Shown one piece after another: positions 34,654-43,485 of a stretch of DNA of 64,000 bases (the first letter of the stretch is position 1; each line of letters starts with the position of its first letter). The stretch lies in the NCBI GenBank assembly GCA_009379845.1, contig WHSZ01000003.1:62001-126000 (forward strand), in the 5' to 3' direction. This DNA comes from Pseudonocardiaceae bacterium. GTDB lineage: Bacteria > Actinomycetota > Actinomycetes > Mycobacteriales > Pseudonocardiaceae. Position numbers and translations under genes: made by a program. The notes under the pieces are model-generated. The model was not told the origin of the DNA. It saw only the letters and a program-made list of their open reading frames with translations, and searched no databases.

Positions 34654-37553
34654 CGCCCGGCCCCTTCCCCAACCAGGCGCAGAAACGCGTCCTCGAGCCG
34701 CCTGCGCGGGCCCGCCTGCTGGACACCGATCCCGGCCCGCACCAGTGCGCTGAGCACATCCGATCGCGCCGTGCCGTTCAGGTTCGCGTGCACCTGATCC
34801 CCTTCGACGTGCACGTCGGTCACACCCTCTACGGCCGCCAGCACCTCGGCCGCGCTGTCCGGCTGATCCACCCGGAACGTGGCCTCGCCACTGCCGGCCC
34901 CGATCTCGCCGACGGGTCCCTCGGCGACCAGCCGCCCTCGGTGCATCACGACGACGTGGCTGCAGGTCTGCTCGACCTCGGCGAGCAGGTGGCTGGACAC
35001 CAGCACGGTGCGCCCGGTCTCCGCGTACTGCCGCAGCACCTCGCGCATCTGGTGGATCTGCGGCGGGTCGAGCCCGTTGGTCGGCTCGTCCAGCACCAGT
35101 AGGTCCGGCAGGCCGAGCATGGACTGCGCGATGGCCAGCCGCTGCCGCATCCCCTGGCTGTAGGTGCGGACCTTGCGGTGCACGGCGTCGCCGAGCCCGG
35201 CGATCTCCAGCGCCTCGGTGAAATGCGCCTGCTCGGCTGGACGGCCGGTGCTCGCCCAGTACAGCGCGAGGTTCGCCCTGCCGGACAGGTGTGGCAGGAA
35301 TCCGGAGCCTTCCACGAACGACCCGATCCGGGACAGCACCGGCGCTCCCTCCGTGACCCGGTGCCCGAACACCCGCATGGTGCCCGCGGTCGGCCGCACC
35401 AGGCCCATCAGCATGCGCAACGTGGTCGTCTTGCCGGCACCGTTCGGGCCGAGCAACCCGAGTACCTGCCCCTGTTCGACGCGGAAGGACAGCTCGTCAA
35501 CCGCCTTCAGCCCACCGGGGTAGGACTTCGACAGGTTCTCGATGACCAGTGGCACGTCGGTCAGCTGATCGTCGGTGCCGTTCGCCCGGCGCCGGCGCAG
35601 CATCCCGATTACGCCGGCGAGCAGCGCGACACCGAGCACACCCGCGATACCGAGCAGCTGACCGACCGGCACGCCGGTGCTCAGCGCGGTGCCCGGCACC
35701 ACCGGAACGTCCACCGCCCGCTGGCCGGCGAGCGCCACCCGGTAGCTGGCCGGCCGGGTGGCGTTCGCGTACGCCTGGTCGGTGGTGGCCACGACCAGCT
35801 GCACGCGGTGTCCGGCCTCGATGGGCCGGACGATCCCCGGCAGGGTCACGGTGACCTCCACCGGCCCGCCGTCCGCCGGCAGCCGGTTGACCCGTATAGG
35901 GGCGACCGCGGAGCCGGGCAACACCCGGTTGCCGTCCGGGCCAACGTCGTAGAGCTTGACGAACAGCACGGCATCGCGCGACGCGTCGCCGGGTGCGCCG
36001 GGTGCCGCGGACACCCGCAGCCGGACCCGCGGCGACCCGCTGGCTAGCAGTTGCGCGTCCAGCGGATCAGAGACGAAGTTCGCGGACTGTCCCGGCACGT
36101 CGATCGCAAGCCGGTCGGCCAACCGGGACGAGCTGCTCAACACCCCGCCCAATCCCGGCATGCTGCTGATCGCCGCCGGATTTCCCCCCGGTGGGTTGAG
36201 CACCGTCTGCACCGGGCCGCCAAGCGGGATGGAACGCCGCTGCGGGCCCGCACCGCTGAGCCCCGGGTAGTGCCGGGCGGCGACGGTGCGCACCGAGGGG
36301 CTGCCCTCCGCACGCAGCGCGCCCTGCACGTCGTACTCGAACCCCGTCTCGGCGGGCGCGTCGTCCCGCAGCCGCGCGGTGAACCAGTCGGCCACCTTCG
36401 CGCGCAGCGCTGGACCCGGGCTCCCGCCGTCGTGGCCGCCGGTGTACCAGATGGTTTTCACCTCGCCGCCGGCCCTGGCGATCTGCCTGGCGGTGGCATC
36501 CGACTGGTCCAACCCGAACAAGGTGTCGTGCTCGCCCTGCACAAGCAGGGTCGGAATGTTGATGTTGTCGGTGACCGAAGCCGGCGAGATCCGGCGCAGC
36601 AGCTCGCTGGTCCCCTCGCCCGCCTGCCCGGTGGTGGCCAGCTCGGTGTAGGCCCGGCAGATCTCCGGAAGGAACCGCCCGCACGAGGAGCTCGAACCGG
36701 GCGTCCGAGCGTTGCCTTGCGCGCCACCGGGGGGTTGCTGCGCGGCCCCCGCGCCCGTGCCGCCCGCGCCACCCGCGGCACCCGGGTCGGCCTCGCCGGA
36801 CTCGTCTTCCTCGTCACCGGCCTCGGGCGCCTCGCCACCCGGACTGCCGAGCCCGCCGCCACCCGCGACTCCGGCGGAGAAGAAGATGCCCGCCCACGCA
36901 CGTTTGAACACGCCGTCGTCGGCGAACGCGCCAGCCGCGGGAGTGTTCGGCACCGAACCGGTGGTGGCCGCGTTCGGCACCAGCGCCTGCTCGAGGTCGT
37001 TGTAGGTGATCAGCGGGGCGATCGCGTCAACCCGGTCGTCGGTGCCGGCCAGCATCAAGGACAGCGCGCCGCCGTAGGACGCCCCGCTTACGCCGAGCTT
37101 CGGGTTGTTCGGGGCTTCCAGCCGTACCTCCGGCTGGCGGGCCAGCCAGTCGATCAGCTGCTGGGCATCGGCGACCTCGTAATCGGGGGAGTTCAGCGCG
37201 ATCCGCCCGGTGCTACGGCCGAAGCCGCGAGCCGAGTAGGTGAGCACCGTGAAGCCCCGCTCGGCCAGCTCCCGCGCCTCGCCCGCGACGCTGTTCTTGT
37301 CCCCGCCGAAGCCGTGTGCGAGCAGGATGGCCGGAGCCGGGGTCCGCGCCGGCACGTACATCGTGGCCTCGATCTGGTTCTGCTGATCGCGTTGCGGCCC
37401 GTCCCGCACGTCGATGATCGCGTTCTGGGTGCGGATCGGGGGCGCGCCGCCCTGCTCGTCGTCCCACCACAACAGGGCGCCCGCGCCAAGGGCGACGATG
37501 AGGGCGAGTATCAGTAACACATACCGGGTACGCGGTCTGCGAGGGCCAGCCAC
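34650..37553 (-). CDS. Membrane-anchored S15-type hydrolase fused to an ABC ATPase
   Basis: A 967-residue fusion. A transmembrane segment at 11-30 is followed by an alpha/beta hydrolase of the X-Pro dipeptidyl-peptidase (S15/CocE) type, with nucleophile Ser159 in SGASYGG, and a C-terminal beta-sandwich domain. A Pro/Gly/acidic-rich insert lies in the hydrolase around residues 215-300. A second membrane segment near 630-652 leads into a complete ABC ATPase: GPNGAGKTTT near 700, the signature YSQGMRQRLAIAQ and LLVLDEPTNGL. The topology would put the hydrolase outside and the ATPase inside. The permease encoded next is the likely partner. Substrate unknown. Confidence 0.88.
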   Translation of the reverse strand: MAGPRRPRTRYVLLILALIVALGAGALLWWDDEQGGAPPIRTQNAIIDVRDGPQRDQQNQIEATMYVPARTPAPAILLAHGFGGDKNSVAGEARELAERGFTVLTYSARGFGRSTGRIALNSPDYEVADAQQLIDWLARQPEVRLEAPNNPKLGVSGASYGGALSLMLAGTDDRVDAIAPLITYNDLEQALVPNAATTGSVPNTPAAGAFADDGVFKRAWAGIFFSAGVAGGGGLGSPGGEAPEAGDEEDESGEADPGAAGGAGGTGAGAAQQPPGGAQGNARTPGSSSSCGRFLPEICRAYTELATTGQAGEGTSELLRRISPASVTDNINIPTLLVQGEHDTLFGLDQSDATARQIARAGGEVKTIWYTGGHDGGSPGPALRAKVADWFTARLRDDAPAETGFEYDVQGALRAEGSPSVRTVAARHYPGLSGAGPQRRSIPLGGPVQTVLNPPGGNPAAISSMPGLGGVLSSSSRLADRLAIDVPGQSANFVSDPLDAQLLASGSPRVRLRVSAAPGAPGDASRDAVLFVKLYDVGPDGNRVLPGSAVAPIRVNRLPADGGPVEVTVTLPGIVRPIEAGHRVQLVVATTDQAYANATRPASYRVALAGQRAVDVPVVPGTALSTGVPVGQLLGIAGVLGVALLAGVIGMLRRRRANGTDDQLTDVPLVIENLSKSYPGGLKAVDELSFRVEQGQVLGLLGPNGAGKTTTLRMLMGLVRPTAGTMRVFGHRVTEGAPVLSRIGSFVEGSGFLPHLSGRANLALYWASTGRPAEQAHFTEALEIAGLGDAVHRKVRTYSQGMRQRLAIAQSMLGLPDLLVLDEPTNGLDPPQIHQMREVLRQYAETGRTVLVSSHLLAEVEQTCSHVVVMHRGRLVAEGPVGEIGAGSGEATFRVDQPDSAAEVLAAVEGVTDVHVEGDQVHANLNGTARSDVLSALVRAGIGVQQAGPRRRLEDAFLRLVGEGAGR

Positions 37554-37659
37554 ACGTGGGACGGTATGCGAAGTTTGCTGAGAGCGTCTTAGTGGGTTGA
37601 GTGACGTTCGTTATCCGGGCTGGCGCGACCCGATGTCCACAAGGGAGAATCACGATGGA

Positions 37660-37806
37660 CGTGGAGGGGAGTATTCCTTCGCGGCGATGTCGTCAACACG
37701 GCTGCCCCTCGTGGCACCCGGCACCGCCGGTCGGTGCGGTAGCGGTGGCTACCAGACCGATGGAAGAGACCTCCGGGGCGAGGCTTTTCCCCGCTGACCG
37801 GAGGTC
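37660..37806 (+). ncRNA. yybP-ykoY manganese riboswitch upstream of terC
   Basis: The leader before terC carries the conserved pieces of this riboswitch class: GGGGAGTA (37667-37674), CGTCAACACGG (about 37691-37701) and GCTACCAGACCG (about 37748-37759), in the right order and spacing. Known members bind Mn2+ and control TerC/YkoY/Alx proteins and Mn exporters. Downstream, GACCTCCGG (37768-37776) is exactly complementary to CCGGAGGTC (37798-37806), which contains the Shine-Dalgarno of terC. Control therefore looks translational, by hiding or freeing the ribosome site. Confidence 0.88.
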
Positions 37807-37812
37807 AATTAC

Positions 37813-38859
37813 ATGAACGTGCCCTTTTGGGTGTGGGCGGCGACGATCGGTGGATTGCTCGTGCTGCTCGCGGTCGACCTGATAATCGTCGACCGGAAAC
37901 CGCACGAGGTCACCACCGGCGAGGCCGCCAGGTGGGTCGTCTTCTACGTTAGTTGCGCCATTCTTTTCGGATTCGGAGTCTGGTTTTTCGGCGGGCACGA
38001 CCCGGCGATCGAGTACTTCACCGGGTACATCACCGAGTACTCGCTGAGCGTTGACAACCTGTTCGTCTTCATGATCATCATGGCCAGCTTCGCGGTGCCG
38101 GCGATCCATCAGCACCGGGTGCTGCTGATCGGCATCGTGATCGCGCTGGTGCTGCGCGGTGCGTTCATCGCGATCGGCGCCAGCTTGATCAACAACTTCG
38201 TCTGGGTGTTCTTCGTGTTCGGCGGTTTCCTGTTGTGGACCGCCTACACCATGATCCGCAAGAAAGACGAGGAAGAGGATCCGGAAAACGCCGTTGTCAG
38301 GTGGGTTCGCAGGGCGTTCCCTGTCACCAAGGACTACCGCGGTCACAAGTCGATCGTGAAGATCGAGGGGAAGCGCTGGCTCACCCCGATGTTCGTGGTG
38401 ATCATCGCGATCGGCAGCGCCGACCTGCTGTTCGCGGTGGATTCCATCCCGGCGATCTTCGGCATCACCCAGGACGCCTTCCTGGTCTTCGCGGCCAACG
38501 CGTTCGCGCTGATGGGACTGCGGCAGCTGTACTTCCTGCTGGGCGGTCTGGTCACCAAGCTCGTCTACCTGGCCTACGGGCTGGCCGTGATCCTGGCCTT
38601 CATCGGTGTGAAGCTGGTGATCCACGCGCTGCACGAGTACCACGTCCTGCCGGCCTGGCTGGATATCAGCAACTGGCTGTCCCTCGGCGTGATCGTGTCC
38701 GTGCTGGCCGTGACCACGGTCGCGAGCTTGCTGAAGTCCCGCCGTGACCCGGACGCGGTGAGCCAGATCGGGCAAAACCTCACGGCGAAGGCACCCGAGG
38801 AGCGCGAGGACGTGCACGCCGGAAGTGGCGAGGCGACCGGGGGCGAGAAAAATTCGTAA
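37813..38859 (+). CDS. terC: TerC-family membrane protein (probable Mn2+ exporter)
   Basis: A 348-residue integral membrane protein with about nine helices. The two acidic family motifs are seen in EYSLSVDNLFVFMIIM and DLLFAVDSIPAIFGI, and a charged cytoplasmic loop holds KKDEEEDPENAVVRW. TerC proteins were first linked to tellurite resistance and are now connected with manganese efflux and with metal loading of secreted enzymes. The riboswitch in its leader supports the manganese role. ATG 37813 has GGAGGTC 6 bases upstream. The polar C-terminus is variable in the family. Confidence 0.93.
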   Translation: MNVPFWVWAATIGGLLVLLAVDLIIVDRKPHEVTTGEAARWVVFYVSCAILFGFGVWFFGGHDPAIEYFTGYITEYSLSVDNLFVFMIIMASFAVPAIHQHRVLLIGIVIALVLRGAFIAIGASLINNFVWVFFVFGGFLLWTAYTMIRKKDEEEDPENAVVRWVRRAFPVTKDYRGHKSIVKIEGKRWLTPMFVVIIAIGSADLLFAVDSIPAIFGITQDAFLVFAANAFALMGLRQLYFLLGGLVTKLVYLAYGLAVILAFIGVKLVIHALHEYHVLPAWLDISNWLSLGVIVSVLAVTTVASLLKSRRDPDAVSQIGQNLTAKAPEEREDVHAGSGEATGGEKNS

Positions 38860-38889
38860 GCAAGGCTAACGGTCGGGTACGGTCAGCGG

Positions 38890-40908
38890 GTGCGTCCCCA
38901 CGACATCGAACTCCTGACCGTACCCACCTCGCCCGCGGTACGCGGTGAGCTCGTGCTGGTCAGCACCACGCAGCCGAACCTGCGTGACAACGCCTACCGC
39001 AGCGGTCTCCGGCGGATCGATTCGCCGGCGAGCGAGCCCACCCCGACCGGGCTCGCCTGGACCCACGGCGAGCGGGATACCGCGCCCGCCATCTCGCCGG
39101 ACGGCCGGTGGGTCGCGTTCCTGCGTGCCACCGGCGGCACCGGGCGGGCGGCCCAATCGCAGGTGTACGTGATGCCCGCGGCCGGCGGCGAGCCGAGGCG
39201 GCTGACGGATCTGCCGCTCGGCGCGTCCGCTCCGGTATGGGCGCCGGATTCCCGGCGTATCGCGTTCACCGCCCGGGTACCGGAGGCCGGCCGCTACGGA
39301 ACGGCCGTGGATTACCCCGAGCGGTACGAGGAAGGCGACGCGGAGCCCACCGAACCGGCCGCGGAGGCACCCCGCCGGATCACCCGGGTCGACTATCACG
39401 TGGACGACGTCGGCTACCTGCACGACCGGCCGTCCCAGCTGTACGTGCTGGACGCCGTCGCGGCGATCGAATCGCACGACGGGTTGCCGGAGCTGGTGGC
39501 CAGCACCGACGAGAACGCCAGCGTGGCAGAGCCGGCCTGGACGCCGGACGGGCGGCACATCGTGGTGGTCGCGCAGCGCGATTGGGGCCAGCCGGAGACC
39601 CTGTACTCCGATCTGTACGCGATTCCAGCCGACGGCGGCGAACCCGTGCTGATGGTGCGCACCGAGGGGCGTGCCAGCCTGCCGGTGGTCACCAAGGACG
39701 GGCTGGTGCTCTACTTCGGGATCGCGTTCACCGGAATCGACTCGGTTGGCCGCAACACCGGGCTGTGGGCGGCGCCGGTGCGGCTGGACGGACTGGGGAC
39801 GAACGGGATGCCGGCCAAGCCCCGCCGCCTCACCGACCCGGAAACCGTGGATTGTGAGCCGCTTTCCGGGCCACCGGTGCCGCACGGCGACGCGGTTCTG
39901 GTCGCGGTGCTCGACCGCGGCGCCGTGGAGTTGCGTTCGGTACCGATTTCCGCCGAGCGTGCCACGCTGACCGAGCTGCCGTCGGTCATCGGCGGGCGGT
40001 GCGCGGTCACCGGCTTCGACTCGGACGGCTCGCGCATCGCATGCGTCGTGGCCACCCTGGAAAGCGCCGGCGAGGTCGTGCTGGTCGATGAGCAGGGCAG
40101 CCGCACACTGACGGATTTCGGCGCGCCGCTGCGCGCGAGCGGGATCTGCCAGACCGTTGAGCTGACCGGGAGTGCAGCCGACGGATATCCGGTGCACGGC
40201 TGGCTCGTGCTGCCGGAAGGCGACGGCCCGCATCCGGTGCTGCTCGCCGTACACGGTGGCCCGTTTCGCTATTACAGTTGGGGACTCTTCGACGAGGCGC
40301 AGGTCTACGCCGCCGCCGGTTATGCCGTGGTGCTGCCCAACCCGCGCGGGTCGGCTGGCTACGGCCAGGCGCACGGCAGGGCGATCGTCGGTGCCTTCGG
40401 CACGGTCGACGTGGACGATGTGCTTGCCATGCTTGATGTCGCGCTGGACCGCCCGGATTGCGACGCGGAGCGGGTCGGGGTGATGGGCGGCTCGTACGGC
40501 GGTTTCCTGGCCGGCTGGCTGGCCGCTCACCACGGCGAGCGGTTCCGCGCGGCGTGGAGCGAGCGGTCGCTGAACGCCTGGGATTCGTTCACCGGGTCGT
40601 CGGATATCGGCTGGTACTTCACGGACGCCTACTGCGGAAGTGATCCGGAGACGCAGCGCGCGATGAGCCCGCTCAGCTACGCGGACCAGATCAGCATGCC
40701 GTTCGCGGTGGTGCATTCCGAACAGGACTGGCGCTGCCCGATCGAGCAGGGCAAGCGGATGTTCGTGGCGTTGCGGCGCAACGGCGTGGAGGCCGAGATG
40801 CTCATCTTCCCCGGCGAGGGCCATGAGCTCAGCCGATCCGGCCGTCCCCGGCATCGGGTGCAGCGCTTCGACGCGGTACTCGAATGGTGGTCTCGACAAC
40901 TGAAATGA
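38890..40908 (+). CDS. S9-family prolyl oligopeptidase-type serine peptidase
   Basis: A 672-residue cytoplasmic peptidase. The first ~400 residues form a beta-propeller with repeated blocks such as ISPDGRWVAF and WAPDSRRIAFTA. The C-terminal alpha/beta hydrolase domain has the catalytic triad Ser535 (GGSYGGFLAGW), Asp613 (HSEQDWRCP) and His645 (GEGHELSRSGRP). It resembles acylaminoacyl-peptidases and dipeptidyl aminopeptidases. No signal peptide is visible. The start GTG 38890 has weak upstream pairing. Next to it, 19 bases on, is an acetyltransferase gene. Confidence 0.9.
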   Translation: MRPHDIELLTVPTSPAVRGELVLVSTTQPNLRDNAYRSGLRRIDSPASEPTPTGLAWTHGERDTAPAISPDGRWVAFLRATGGTGRAAQSQVYVMPAAGGEPRRLTDLPLGASAPVWAPDSRRIAFTARVPEAGRYGTAVDYPERYEEGDAEPTEPAAEAPRRITRVDYHVDDVGYLHDRPSQLYVLDAVAAIESHDGLPELVASTDENASVAEPAWTPDGRHIVVVAQRDWGQPETLYSDLYAIPADGGEPVLMVRTEGRASLPVVTKDGLVLYFGIAFTGIDSVGRNTGLWAAPVRLDGLGTNGMPAKPRRLTDPETVDCEPLSGPPVPHGDAVLVAVLDRGAVELRSVPISAERATLTELPSVIGGRCAVTGFDSDGSRIACVVATLESAGEVVLVDEQGSRTLTDFGAPLRASGICQTVELTGSAADGYPVHGWLVLPEGDGPHPVLLAVHGGPFRYYSWGLFDEAQVYAAAGYAVVLPNPRGSAGYGQAHGRAIVGAFGTVDVDDVLAMLDVALDRPDCDAERVGVMGGSYGGFLAGWLAAHHGERFRAAWSERSLNAWDSFTGSSDIGWYFTDAYCGSDPETQRAMSPLSYADQISMPFAVVHSEQDWRCPIEQGKRMFVALRRNGVEAEMLIFPGEGHELSRSGRPRHRVQRFDAVLEWWSRQLK

Positions 40909-40927
40909 TGCCCGGCAGGGTGAGACG

Positions 40928-41473
40928 GTGGCCTGGAGCGTGCGGACCGCCGAAATCGCCGATGCGCGGGCGATAGCGGGTATCAACGTGGCCGCCTGGC
41001 AGTTCGCCTACCGGGGAATCGTGGAGCAGAGCGCACTCGACGCGATGGACCCGGCAGATCGGCTGGACGGCTGGCGGGACATGCTGTCACGCCAGTTCTC
41101 GGAGGAAACGTTTTTCGTTGCCACTAACGAAGCCGGTGTACTCGGCGCGTACTGCGGGGTCGGGCCGGCGCGCAACCAGTCTGATGTGGACGATCAGCTG
41201 ACCGGTGAGCTGATCGCCATCTACGCGGATCCGCGCTACCAGGGCAGCGGCGCCGGCCACGCCGTACACGAGGCGGCGATGGTCCATCTCGCCGACCGCG
41301 GTTTCCAGAACACCGTGCTCTGGGTCATGGCGGACAATTCGCTGGCGCGCAAGTTCTACGAATCGCACGGGTGGCGAGCGGACGGGGTCGAGGACATCCT
41401 TGCCGTCGCCGGCAAACCGATCCGGGTGAGCAGGTACGGCCGCGATCTCCTCGACTATGCCAGCAGCGTGTAG
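40928..41473 (+). CDS. GNAT-family N-acetyltransferase
   Basis: A 181-residue acetyl-CoA-dependent acetyltransferase. VRTAEIADARAIAGINVAAWQFAYRGI is the usual N-terminus, and IYADPRYQGSGAGHAVHEAAM is the acetyl-CoA-binding motif A (R/Q-x-x-G-x-G/A). NTVLWVMADNSLARKFYESHGW is motif B. The substrate may be an amino acid, amine or ribosomal protein and is not shown by the sequence. It is co-directional with the S9 peptidase gene and overlaps the convergent RES toxin gene by 19 bases. Confidence 0.88.
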   Translation: MAWSVRTAEIADARAIAGINVAAWQFAYRGIVEQSALDAMDPADRLDGWRDMLSRQFSEETFFVATNEAGVLGAYCGVGPARNQSDVDDQLTGELIAIYADPRYQGSGAGHAVHEAAMVHLADRGFQNTVLWVMADNSLARKFYESHGWRADGVEDILAVAGKPIRVSRYGRDLLDYASSV

Positions 41474-42111
41474 TTGAGCTCCTCGCACACCCTGGCGAGC
41501 GGTACGTCGAGGCCGGGGTGATCGAGCGGCAGCAACACATCGGGGGCCCCAGGCAGCGCGCTCGCCGCGGGTGGATTCCACAGGCAGATGGCCGGTTCTC
41601 CGGAGTCCATTGAGGACCGGTACCAGATACCGTCCAAGTCAGGGTGCGCCGCCCTGATGGTGCGCGCCCACGCCTGGGTCACCTTCTTCGGGCCGCTGCT
41701 GATTTCCTGCGAGGCGCCCAACCTGGTCGGCCACAGTCCCCCGAGGTCGAGCAGCCGCAGGGTGCGGCGCGGGCGCACCACGACCATCCGCGGGCCATTC
41801 GTCTTACGGTCCACAATGGACGTCGTCTGGTAGACCTCGGCCACGCTGGTGCGTACCGACAGCGCGAAGTAGACCACACCCTGGTCGGTTTCGGTGCTCG
41901 GCGAACCGTCGATCGCGGGAGTCTGCGGATCGAACCGCCCGTGCGGCAGTGGTCCGGTGTAGCGGAACGAGTTCCACTCCTGCGGATGGTTGCCGTGCGC
42001 GCTGAAGATGCGCACCAGCCGGGTCGCCGGGTGTACCGCCACGACATCTTCCGTCCGGCGCAGCGCCGACGCGAGAACGGTAGGTGGGGGCGGCTGGGGA
42101 AGCCGTGCCAT
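41455..42111 (-). CDS. RES-domain toxin
   Basis: A 218-residue RES-family protein. The conserved Arg, Glu and Ser positions can be seen in RLVRIFSAHG, VRTSVAEVYQ and GIWYRSSMDSG. Characterised RES toxins (for example MbcT of Mycobacterium tuberculosis) degrade or modify NAD+ and halt growth. The gene follows the presumed antitoxin gene with 28 bases between, the usual order for RES-Xre modules. The N-terminus is Pro-rich. Whether it is active cannot be told, but the three key residues are kept. Confidence 0.85.
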   Translation of the reverse strand: MARLPQPPPPTVLASALRRTEDVVAVHPATRLVRIFSAHGNHPQEWNSFRYTGPLPHGRFDPQTPAIDGSPSTETDQGVVYFALSVRTSVAEVYQTTSIVDRKTNGPRMVVVRPRRTLRLLDLGGLWPTRLGASQEISSGPKKVTQAWARTIRAAHPDLDGIWYRSSMDSGEPAICLWNPPAASALPGAPDVLLPLDHPGLDVPLARVCEELNYTLLA

Positions 42112-42139
42112 AGGTCGTCTTATCCGTGCCGGGATCGCC

Positions 42140-42730
42140 TCACGCGGGCGTGCCGAGCGTGCCGGCCAGTTCGGCTACCGGTCGCGGATCCCCGCTTGCC
42201 AGCAACCATTGGCGTGGCGTCGCGGGGTGCGTGTCGATCCGCAGATCGTCCTGCGGCGTGGTCATGAACCCGGCCACGACCAGCGGGGGCTGGTCATCCG
42301 GGAGTGCGGCGAGCACCGCCTCCAAGCCGGGGAGCACTCCGGACGAGGTGAACTGCCACGCGGGCAGCCGCCAGCCTCCCCGGTCCTTCCAGCCGATCAA
42401 CCGGCCGTCCGCGAGCCGGTGCCGGATCCGGCTGCTGTCCACGCCGAGGGTCCGCGCGGCGTCCGCGACGGTGAGCGCGGAGTCCCGCAACACCGCCTGC
42501 TCGGCAACGGTTTTGGCGCGCGCGTCCACTTCGTTCGAGGTGCGGGGGCTGAGATCGAGGCCGACCTCGGTGAGCGCGTCGCGCTGGTCGGCCGAGAAGT
42601 AGTGCGAGGGGTCGGGATTGGGCGGCGACAGGCGACGGGCGGCATCCTCGATGAGGTGGAGGAACTCGGTTGCGGTCACCCGCAGCCCGGCCTTCGCCAG
42701 TACGGTTTCCAACGCGACGGTCATGCGCAT
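42140..42730 (-). CDS. Presumed antitoxin of the RES module
   Basis: A 196-residue protein encoded directly upstream of the RES toxin. It has a helical N-terminus (TEFLHLIEDAARRLSP), a putative helix-turn-helix (LTVADAARTLGVDSSRIRHRLADGRLIGWKDRGGWRLPAWQF) and a C-terminal segment LEAVLAALPDDQPPLVVAGFMTTPQDDL with a terminal PRQWLLASGDPRPVAELA. The last resembles the Xre/MbcA/ParS toxin-binding domain. Binding and blocking the RES active site while repressing its own promoter is the expected role. ATG 42724 is an alternative start six bases further in. Confidence 0.75.
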   Translation of the reverse strand: MRMTVALETVLAKAGLRVTATEFLHLIEDAARRLSPPNPDPSHYFSADQRDALTEVGLDLSPRTSNEVDARAKTVAEQAVLRDSALTVADAARTLGVDSSRIRHRLADGRLIGWKDRGGWRLPAWQFTSSGVLPGLEAVLAALPDDQPPLVVAGFMTTPQDDLRIDTHPATPRQWLLASGDPRPVAELAGTLGTPA

Positions 42731-42825
42731 AGGATAGCGCAGGTGTGCGGATTCGTGCGCCCATCCTGCTCCGTTGGGCTCGATATCACGGTCGTATTGA
42801 CCGTCCGTAGCCGGCCGAACGCGCC

Positions 42826-43398
42826 ATGTTGATCCCCGCGCCGGTATTGCGGGCGATCGCCGAGGGCCGGGTGGACCTGGCGTTCCGCCGGTGGCGCCGG
42901 CCCACCGTGCGTTCCGGCGGGACGCTACGCACCGCGGTGGGGGTACTCGCGATCGACGCGGTGGACGCCGTGCGGCCGGAGGACGTCACCGACGCGCAGG
43001 CACGGCGCGCGGGACACCGGGATCGCGCGGAGCTGATGAGCGTGCTCGCCGCCAGGGAAGGCACGCTTTATCGCATCCGGCTACGCCTCGCCGGGTGGGA
43101 CGACCCGCGGGCGGCGCTGCGGGAGGACGTGCCCGGCCCGGACGAGCTGGACGCCGTGCGGGACAGGCTCGCGCGGATGGACGCGCGGAGTTCGCACGGC
43201 CCGTGGACGTCGACGGTGCTGGGTTTGATCGCGGAGCACCCTGGCGTGCGGGCCGCCGAACTGGCCGCCCGGCTCGATCGGCCGGTGCCGAAGTTCAAGG
43301 CGGACGTGCGGAAGCTGAAAGAGCTCGGGCTCACCGAGAGCCTCGAGGTCGGCTACCGGCTCTCTCCTCGCGGCCGCGCCGTCTACCGCCACTCGTGA
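42826..43398 (+). CDS. ASCH-like plus winged-helix protein of unknown role
   Basis: A 190-residue soluble protein. The N-terminal half (VLRAIAEGRVDLAFRRWRRPTVRSGGTLRTAVGVLAIDAVDAV, later GTLYRIRLRLAGWDDPR) has the look of an ASCH domain, a PUA-like fold thought to bind RNA. The C-terminal part (STVLGLIAEHPGVRAAELAARLDRPVPKFKADVRKLKELGLTESLEVGYRLSPRGRAVY) is a winged-helix fold like that of archaeal-type regulators. Similar proteins occur across actinomycetes without known function. It is divergent from the RES/antitoxin pair with a 95-base gap. Confidence 0.7.
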   Translation: MLIPAPVLRAIAEGRVDLAFRRWRRPTVRSGGTLRTAVGVLAIDAVDAVRPEDVTDAQARRAGHRDRAELMSVLAAREGTLYRIRLRLAGWDDPRAALREDVPGPDELDAVRDRLARMDARSSHGPWTSTVLGLIAEHPGVRAAELAARLDRPVPKFKADVRKLKELGLTESLEVGYRLSPRGRAVYRHS

Positions 43399-43485
43399 TG
43401 TCCGGTCGTCTGGCGTCACGCCCGTGCGCGAGGAATTTCGCTGTAGCGGCGACATCTGCTCGCGGACTCACAGGACTCACAGGAC

